From Diphasiastrum complanatum (Eukaryota; Streptophyta; Lycopodiopsida; Lycopodiales; Lycopodiaceae): a DNA stretch of 64,000 nt. This document shows, in pieces, positions 57,632 through 64,000 of this stretch (its first letter is position 1; every line of letters starts with the position of its first letter). Under the pieces are notes generated by a model. It ran no database searches and was not told the origin of the DNA. It was given only the letters and a program-made list of their open reading frames with translations. A program made the position numbers and the translations under genes. The stretch is from assembly GCA_029204225.1 (NCBI GenBank), contig CM055095.1, positions 11,687,506 through 11,751,505 on the forward strand, given 5' to 3'.

Positions 57632-58840
57632 TGTAGCGCAGGCATCCCAAAGGGAGCCGGGAACCACGACTTAGCTTCCCAGCCTTCAACTCTTGCCATC
57701 CAAACCCACTTGACATACAAGCAGCCAACTCGCCAACAACGCTCAGACTTAACCAACTTGAAGTTCCGCAAACCAACATTGAGATCCAACCTGGCGCCAT
57801 GCCAGATTGGGGGTCCCGACGTGGGTGACTTCCCTCCAAGCAAGCCGCCCTACATACATCAAACTTAACCAACTCGAAGCTTCGTTACAAACGAGTAACA
57901 TCCATTCCAAGCAAGCGGTCTGACTTACATCAGACTTAACCAACTGATAGCTTCGTCACGAGCGCTGGAAGCCAACCTGGCGCCACGCCAGACTGGACAG
58001 CCATAAACAGGTAACATCCACCCAAGCAAGCCATCCAACTCAGCCGACAGGTTAGAGCCCGTTCCCCAAGAGCTTCACCCATTCACGTTCATGCAAGGAA
58101 CACTCAGAACCACAAGCCGCGATAGATATGGAAACAACCAGTTCCTGGACCAAATGGTCCTGACAGCATACCGTTGGCGCCACGGACCGAATGGTCCCAA
58201 CGGCATACCGCTGGCGTCCCGAGATACGACCCTCAACTATGTGCCAAGTTAAAAATTTTGAAAGCGGCCTTACAACTGGCGCTTTTACCGAACACTGAAA
58301 CCCAGAAGGTAATCAGAGTCAGTTTGAGAAAAATCCCACTTTATTGATAAATCTGAGAAGGTTACATTTCAAGTGTGTGACCGACCCTAGTCTCCGGAGC
58401 GCTAGCATGCCAAGGCGAGAGCCATGACAACATTCCAGCAAGGGAGGCTGAGACTTGGTTGGAGCTCGCCCTGAGTCGCAACCCGCACTCCCCTATAGTA
58501 TTGGTGTGATTCGGCACCCCCTCTCATACCAAGCACTCTACCCAAGCTGGTAAAGCACGTTTTTCTCTCTCTAGGATTTTCTCTTTCTAGAAAGTCATTT
58601 TCTCTCTCTAGATTTTATTGATCCCCAGGCTTCCTTTAATCATGCCTAGATCGTGTGAGGTGATTGCACATCGATCTGAGCTCTCTGGACTCCGCTAGAA
58701 CCGATCAAAGATTTTCAGCCATAGGAACTTGGCGCCGACTGGATTTTGGTCACAGTGGCGCCGGGAGCAGCAGGGGCGCTGCTGGCGCCGGGGACATAGC
58801 TGGCGCCGGAAGTAAAGCTTGTAAAGGTAGCTTTACAACA
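57632..58840 (-). repeat. 3' LTR of copy 2
   Basis: Minus-strand TGTTGTAAAG...GCGCTACA. The first 22 bases contain TTGTAAAG-CTAC-CTTTACAA, an 8-bp stem with a 4-nt loop. GGCGCC motifs repeat near the start. An AATAAA signal lies at 58340-58345 (minus), consistent with RNA 3'-end formation in R. Confidence 0.95.
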
Positions 58841-58854
58841 TCCACCCCACCTTT
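58841..58854 (-). other. Polypurine tract of copy 2
   Basis: Minus-strand AAAGGTGGGGTGGA directly precedes the 3' LTR start TGTTGT. It is the expected plus-strand primer. Confidence 0.93.
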
Positions 58855-60708
58855 ATAAAATCTGATGTCCTCATCAGATGTCAGATTAAAGTAAAGGTGT
58901 CTCCCAATTAAAATGACTATACATTTAAGCTACTTGGCACAGTACTCAATTTACTGGCCACTTTTTATTAACATTGAAGCTGGCACGCCACAAGTCGGAG
59001 GCTCAGCTCTTTGTACTGAAAAATTACACAACTTGAAAATATATCTTTGTCTGAGAAAAGCGTAGATTTGATATCGCTTTCGTAAAACCCGAGAACCTTA
59101 TTAACTGGTGACAGAGAGGCCTTTCTTTGAAATGTTCGCCCTTGTCACTTTTGACTTTCGACTTTGGAACTCCTTTGAGCTCCTGATTTGTCCTTGATGC
59201 ACTTTGTGTTGAGCTCCCTGAGCTCCAGATTTGTTCAGTTTTGCACAGGTATCAAGGCTCCCTGAGCCGAAGGATTTATCGTTTGATTGCCCACTTTATG
59301 GTCCACTCCGTGCCTTGTTGCTTCTGCACCTTGATTTCTCTCCTTGTCCCAGCCTGATCTTGATACTTTTCCATCTTGGCTATTTAAGGTAGGCAAAGAT
59401 TGAGTACTCCGCAATGCACCTCTCACTTAGCTTGAAGTAGCTCTTTGAATCAGCCCAAATGTAACCATTGACCTCGTGGAAAGTCAAAGGGTCGCACCAG
59501 TTTGATCCGCATCCGAACTATCTCTTCGCGTTTGTTTGAAGCACCATGTCTGTCGCGCAAAACTTGACTTTCACAATTCCATCACCGGTCAGTTGCCTCA
59601 CAGTCAAAAACAAGAAGTGTACATCGAGCTTGGCTTCAAGTAGCTCTCTTTGAATCAGAAACATGCACCCAGAGTTTGCACTAATCCGATCTCAACGCGA
59701 ACTGTCCCTTAGCGTCCGTTTGAAATACCAAGCCTTTCATGCAAGACTCAACTTTCACAGTTCCTTCATTGATCAGCTGCCTTACACGTAACACAAGCCA
59801 GCGTACTCATATGTTTCCTCATCATTGCTGGTCCAGAGAAAGCCTATAACAAGCTTTCCTTTCCCAAAAAAAACTTGTCAACTTATTAGGTCCAAAGTTC
59901 GCCAGTCTCCTCGTGTGAGTATGGCTAGGTCACCTTGAATTTGCCCCCATTTTGATCAACTTTCATTCAAAATTTGCCCCAAGAGAGAGGTGTGTGGTGT
60001 GATAGTTCCCCTCCACTTAATAAATCAGCTGATCGGACTTAGAGTAGAGTTCTTCGGACAAAAAGCCTTTCCAACACTTTGCTTCCCATCTGCTAGGATT
60101 ATGGCTCGATCCAACTTGTTGCCAATCTCTGAAGAGGATCCTAGTCTTTTTCCCTTTGCGGAAAAACCCAACTGATACTGGATATCACCCATGCTCAGTG
60201 AGTTTCAGTTCCGAAGGTGGCCGTCCCAAAATGAAGACCAACTGCTCCATAGAAGATCTCCCCTGAAATTGCCCTTTCCAACTTTTGACTTCCAGCTTGC
60301 ATCTGGTGGGCGTTGTCGCAAACGAAACTAACCCAAGAAACAGGCTAGCCATCCATCCTTTGCAAACATTGAGTCGTTTCGTTGTCGTTCACGTGTGAGT
60401 ACTTGAACTGCAAATCCGCCCCACAGATTCTGTAGTCCTCTTTGTTTGATGGTATCAGCCTTCAAAAGAAAAAGCTCCTTCTCGAGCCATCAGCTCCTTG
60501 TATCACAAGCAATCATGCAAACCAAGCAAAGCACGAGTACTAAGACTCACCACGAATACATACAAGTAAGACACTCAGGCAGGTTTACTAACAAGTAACA
60601 AAGACAAGGTCCCCCTTTGAGATTGTCCTGCCAACGGACCTTTGCCTGGCCGCGCCCATACAAATCGATCACAGAATCAGCCCACATAGGACACCCCTCC
60701 AACCATCC

Positions 60709-61482
60709 GTGCTTTCACCATTAAGCAGCACATTGCCTCAGTCACGCCCCACCACTTTTTGGTCGATAGCCCTTATAGCTAAACGATCGGCAGCTATCCT
60801 TGAATATACCACCCTCGTGGACGCACCCGTGCTTTCACCGTCAGGCAGCACATTGCCTCAGTAACGTCCCCACCAAATCTAGTCGATAGCCCTTATAGCT
60901 AAACGATCGGCAGCGTACCCCCCAATCGTGGACGCACCCGTGCTTTCACCGTTAGGCAGCACATTGCCTCAGTAACGCCCCCACAAAATTTGGTCGATAG
61001 CCCTTATAGCTAAACGAATGGCAGCTATCCTTGAATATACCACCCCCGTGGACGCACCCGTGCTTTCACCGTTAGGCAGCACATTGCCTTAGTAACGCCC
61101 CCACCAAATTTAGTCGATAGCCATTATAGCTAAACGATCGGCAGCATACCACCCAAATCGTGGACGCACCCGTGCTTTCACTGTTAGGCAGCACATTGCC
61201 TCAGTAACGCCCCCACCAAATTTGGTCGATAGCCCTTATAGCTAAATGAACGGTGGTCATCGTGAATATGTCACCCCGCACCCCACAAGGCATAGACCGT
61301 GATTACACCATCCTAATGGCAGCACATTGCCTCATCTGTCCTACGTGCAGACGGCGCCAGGCCCGAACCGCGGAAACTGACCGTGCTTACACCTCAAGGG
61401 CAGCACTTTGACTCATCAAGCCCCCGTCCTGCCAACCACCCCGACCGTGGACGCACCCGTGCTTACACTGTGGGCAGCACCT
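60709..61482 (-). repeat. Repeated hairpin units next to the PBS of copy 2
   Basis: Eight units carry GTGCT(T/A)...GGCAGCAC. They start at 60709, 60829, 60940, 61060, 61172, 61299 (first copy of stem altered, GTGAT), 61383 and 61459. The first five have 110-120 bp spacing and share longer text (ACATTGCCTCAGTAACG, GGTCGATAGCCCTTATAGCT). The last three keep only the hairpin. Copy 1 has five such units (29869-30252). The position, just downstream of the PBS in the transcript, matches where packaging or dimerisation signals are found in retroelements. Confidence 0.85.
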
Positions 61483-61554
61483 TGCACAACAGTTGTCTTG
61501 ATGAACCCCAAACCTGGCCATTTCCGTGAGATTCGCATAGCTGACCGGCCAGTC

Positions 61555-61567
61555 GGCTCTGATACCA
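61555..61567 (-). other. Primer binding site of copy 2 (tRNA-iMet)
   Basis: Minus-strand TGGTATCAGAGCC begins two bases (TG) after the LTR end at 61570. It equals the standard plant initiator-Met PBS and is identical to that of copy 1. Confidence 0.95.
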
Positions 61568-61569
61568 CA

Positions 61570-62756
61570 TGTAGCGCAGGCATCCCAAAGGGAGCCGGGA
61601 ACCACGACTTAGCTTCCCGGCCTTCAACTCTTGCCATCCAAACCCACTTGACATACAAGCAGCCAACTCGCCAACAACGATCAGACTTAACATTGAGATC
61701 CAAACCTGGCGCCATGCCAGATCGGGGGGTCCCGACGTGGGTGGACTTCCCTCCAAGCAAGCCGCCCGACATACATTAAACTTAACCAACTCGAAGCTTC
61801 GTTACAAACGAGTAACATCCATTCCAAGCAAGCGGTCTGACTTACATCAGACTTAACCAACTGATAGCTTCGTCACGAGCGTTGGAAGCCAACCTGGCGC
61901 CACGCCAGACTGGACAGCCATAAACAGGTAACATCCACCCAAGCAAGCCATCCAACTCAGCCGACAGGTTAGAGCCCGTTCCCCAAGAGCTTCACCCATT
62001 CACGTTCATGCAAGGAACACTCAGAACCACAAGCCGCGACAGATATGGAAACAACCAGTTCCTGGACCAAATGGTCCTGACAGCATACCGTTGGCGCCAC
62101 GGACCGAATGGTCCCGACGGCATACCGCTGGCGTCCCGAGATACAACCCTCAGCTATGTGCCAAGTTAAAAATTTTGAAAGCGGCCTTACAACTGGCGCT
62201 TTTACCGAACACTGAAACCCAGAAGGTAATCAAAGTCAGTTTGAGGAAAATCCCACTTTATTGATAAATCTGAGAAGGTTACATTTCAAGTGTGTGACCG
62301 ACCCTAGTCTCCGGGGCGCTAGCATGCCAAGGCGAGAGCCATGACAACATTCCAGCAAGGGAGGCTGAGACTTGGTTGGAGCTCGCCCTGAGTCGCAACC
62401 CGCACTCCCCTATAGTATTGGTGTGATTCGGCACCCCCCTCATACGAAGCACTCTACCCAAGCTGGTAAAGCACATTTTTCTCTCTCTAGGATTTTCTCT
62501 TTCTAGAAAGTCATTTTCTCTCTCTAAATTTTATTGATCCCCAGGCTTCCTTTAATCATGCCTAGATCGTGTGAGGTGATTGCACATCGATCTGAGCTCT
62601 CTGGAATCCGCTAGAACCGATCAAAGATTTTCAGCCATAGGAACTTGGCGCCGACTGGATTTTGGTCACAGTGGCGCCGGGAGCAGCAGGGGCGCTGCTG
62701 GCGCCGGGGACATAGCTGGCGCCGGAAGTAAAGCTTGCAAAGGTAGCTTTACAACA
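61570..62756 (-). repeat. 5' LTR of copy 2
   Basis: 1187 bp, same ends as the 3' LTR. The terminal stem has one mismatch (TTGCAAAG). Short deletion around 61690 relative to 57750. Very few other differences seen by eye. Confidence 0.95.
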
Positions 62757-62761
62757 CTTGG
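62757..62761. other. Right target-site duplication CTTGG
   Basis: Exact copy of 57627-57631. Confidence 0.95.
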
Positions 62762-64000
62762 GTAGAGAGAGAATAGACAAAAAATGTATGTGAACCAAAA
62801 TTGCATTAATTCTCAACTATTTTTTGTACAAAAAGTGAGCTCCTCTATATAGTGATTCAAAATCCAAGAGGAATAGAATGCAAGTAAAATGATTGGACCT
62901 CTTACATAGCTTCTCTAACTTTCATTGGTCTAGTGACATAAGGACCCTTGATTATGATTGGACCAATTTCATGGATCTTTCACTTTTGATTGGTCACATA
63001 ACTTCATAACAACACATAGGGAAGTGTCACTAGCCCTCTACTATCATGCCATGTGTAAGAAGCCGAACCTGCCTCGATTTGCATCGCACACCAAAATTGG
63101 CCTAATCACCTACTAGCATGTGTGCATGGGGTAGAAAAGTCAAAGTACCCCCCCAAACTCAAGATTAAGGCCTATTGACTAATCAAACTCTTCATAAATG
63201 ATCTAAAAAAATTATGGCTAACCTCCACACATGGGAACATGCTCCACAAATGTGAGATTTCACTATGTACATGATATTGCAAAAGATCAAGCTAGATTTT
63301 GCCAATTTTTCACAATAACTAAAATTAAAACTACAAGAGAACCTTAATCATTAGCCAGGCTATCCATATGCCTGAGCTCCTTAGTGTTGTTGTTGTCTAG
63401 TTCTTGGATCATGCTATCAACAGCAAGCTTGGAAGGATCTTACAACGATTAGGAGCGTGATCTAGCGATATCATCTTCAAATTAAAGGTGGATCACTAGT
63501 ATGCTTTTAATTCTTGCATATTGCATGTATGGATAGCTATTATATTTCCTATGTTGTTTTATGCTAATTGATGAAGTGATCATAGTTATTGGATTGTGCA
63601 TACCATATAACTGTCATGTCATATTCTCATCATTTTGAAACTGTGTTGCCTCTGAATGATGTCCTAATTATTCCAAAACGAATTTTTTGAAATGTCAGAA
63701 TGTCATGAAAAAATGAACCAAGATTTTTTTTTTATGTAAAACTTGCACAAAGGATTTGGAGGCTCGCAAAATAGGAGCAATAGGAGTTCGTGGAAGTTAA
63801 ATTGGATGTGTGAGTACTCTATGTGAGGATAATGATCTATAGAAAGTGTTTACTCTGCTACGTGCTTCATGTATGCTTTGTATAATATGCATCAGTGTGT
63901 CATATACGATATCAGGTTGTTGAAGGATTCCTTAAATGCTAGGTCAGGACTCATAATGTTAAACAACTTATATTTGATAGCTAGTGTTTTTTTAATGATA
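62762..64000. other. No gene recognised
   Basis: The first 450 bp are LTR-like (GA-rich start, CTCCTCTATATAGTG near 62848, ACCCCCCCAAACTC near 63148). The rest is AT-rich without ORFs over 60 codons. A PPT-like C-run at 63147-63154 could mark a minus-strand element end, but no flanking domain supports it. Confidence 0.45.

Larger units (their letters stand above)
57632..62756 (-). mobile_element. Complete non-autonomous LTR retrotransposon (LARD-like), copy 2
   Basis: 5125 bp, minus orientation. 5' LTR 61570-62756 (1187 bp), PBS 61555-61567, internal 58841-61569 (about 2.7 kb), PPT 58841-58854 and 3' LTR 57632-58840 (1209 bp). The CTTGG duplication flanks both ends. The internal region has no ORF above about 65 codons and no gag, protease, RT or integrase motif, so its replication must use proteins from other elements. 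Tandem hairpin units lie next to the PBS. The LTRs appear nearly identical apart from a 27-bp deletion in the 5' LTR (around 61690), pointing to recent insertion. It landed in an LTR-like GA-rich sequence. Confidence 0.95.

Noticed and set aside
60101-60175. Short plus-strand ORF of 24 codons (MARSNLLPISEEDPSLFPF...) conserved in both non-autonomous copies
   Set aside because: It is antisense to the element and conservation is explained by the recent common origin of the copies.
60709-61250. Regularly spaced repeats that look like a CRISPR array
   Set aside because: Spacers are themselves repeated, units are about 115 bp, no cas genes exist and the array lies inside a eukaryotic LTR element.

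Overview
This window looks like transposon-dense intergenic DNA from a plant nuclear genome. The evidence is LTR retrotransposons primed by initiator-Met tRNA (TGGTATCAGAGC), degenerate plant-type telomere heptamers (TTTAGGG), a CACTA/TNP2 transposase with introns, a eukaryotic-type tRNA-Gln(CTG), very long GA microsatellites and low coding density. I cannot name the species. The mix of old Ty1/copia and Ty3/gypsy copies plus a Penelope-like or otherwise non-LTR reverse transcriptase fragment would fit a large-genome fern, lycophyte or gymnosperm, but that is inference. I found no convincing intact host protein gene. Nearly every ORF above 60 codons is a transposon fragment, a reverse-strand shadow or a microsatellite translation.

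Layout. 1-3.2 kb: a minus-strand copia element (gag, zinc knuckle, protease, integrase piece) interrupted by about 1.1 kb that carries an unrecognised two-exon reading frame. 3.2-3.9 kb: PBS and gag of a plus-strand copia element. 3.9-5.9 kb: 3' LTR, polypurine tract and last ORF of a minus-strand gypsy-like element. 6.2-8.45 kb: an unrecognised, intron-containing, transposase-like pseudogene. 8.5-11.8 kb: a decayed plus-strand copia element with its 3' LTR. 11.8-13.2 kb: LTR, duplicated PBS and gag of another copia element, cut by the 3' LTR of a large minus-strand gypsy element (13.2-23.7 kb) that has an extra ORF 3' of pol. 23.7-26.1 kb: no recognisable genes. 26.1-32.0 kb: a minus-strand copia element split by a non-autonomous LTR element (28308-31595, TSD GGTCC). 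32.3-33.15 kb: TC/CA microsatellite and a heptamer block grading into telomere-like repeats. 33.2-40.3 kb: three copia fragments, an unidentified ORF and a tandem array derived from a tRNA-Gly-like primer-binding region. 40.6-41.4 kb: an unusual RT fragment. 43.4-44.05 kb: three (GA)n arrays. 45.7-46.5 kb: copia RNase H with a local duplication. 46.6-49.0 kb: CACTA TNP2 pseudogene. 49.3-54.8 kb: copia and gypsy scraps, a cluster of GCGTGGAT palindromes and a 24-bp minisatellite. 54.8-57.6 kb: low-complexity DNA with one tRNA-Gln. 57632-62756: a structurally complete non-autonomous LTR element (TSD CTTGG). 62.8-64 kb: AT-rich, nothing recognised.

The clearest little-described entity is the non-coding LTR element present twice, at 28.3-31.6 kb and 57.6-62.8 kb. 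It has LTRs of about 1.2 kb, perfect 5-bp target duplications, a tRNA-iMet PBS and a PPT, but no gag or pol. Next to the PBS it has a set of repeated GTGCT...AGCAC hairpins. It must depend on proteins made elsewhere, so it fits the LARD class. The older copy is nested in a copia element and has lost most of one LTR. The younger copy is essentially undamaged.
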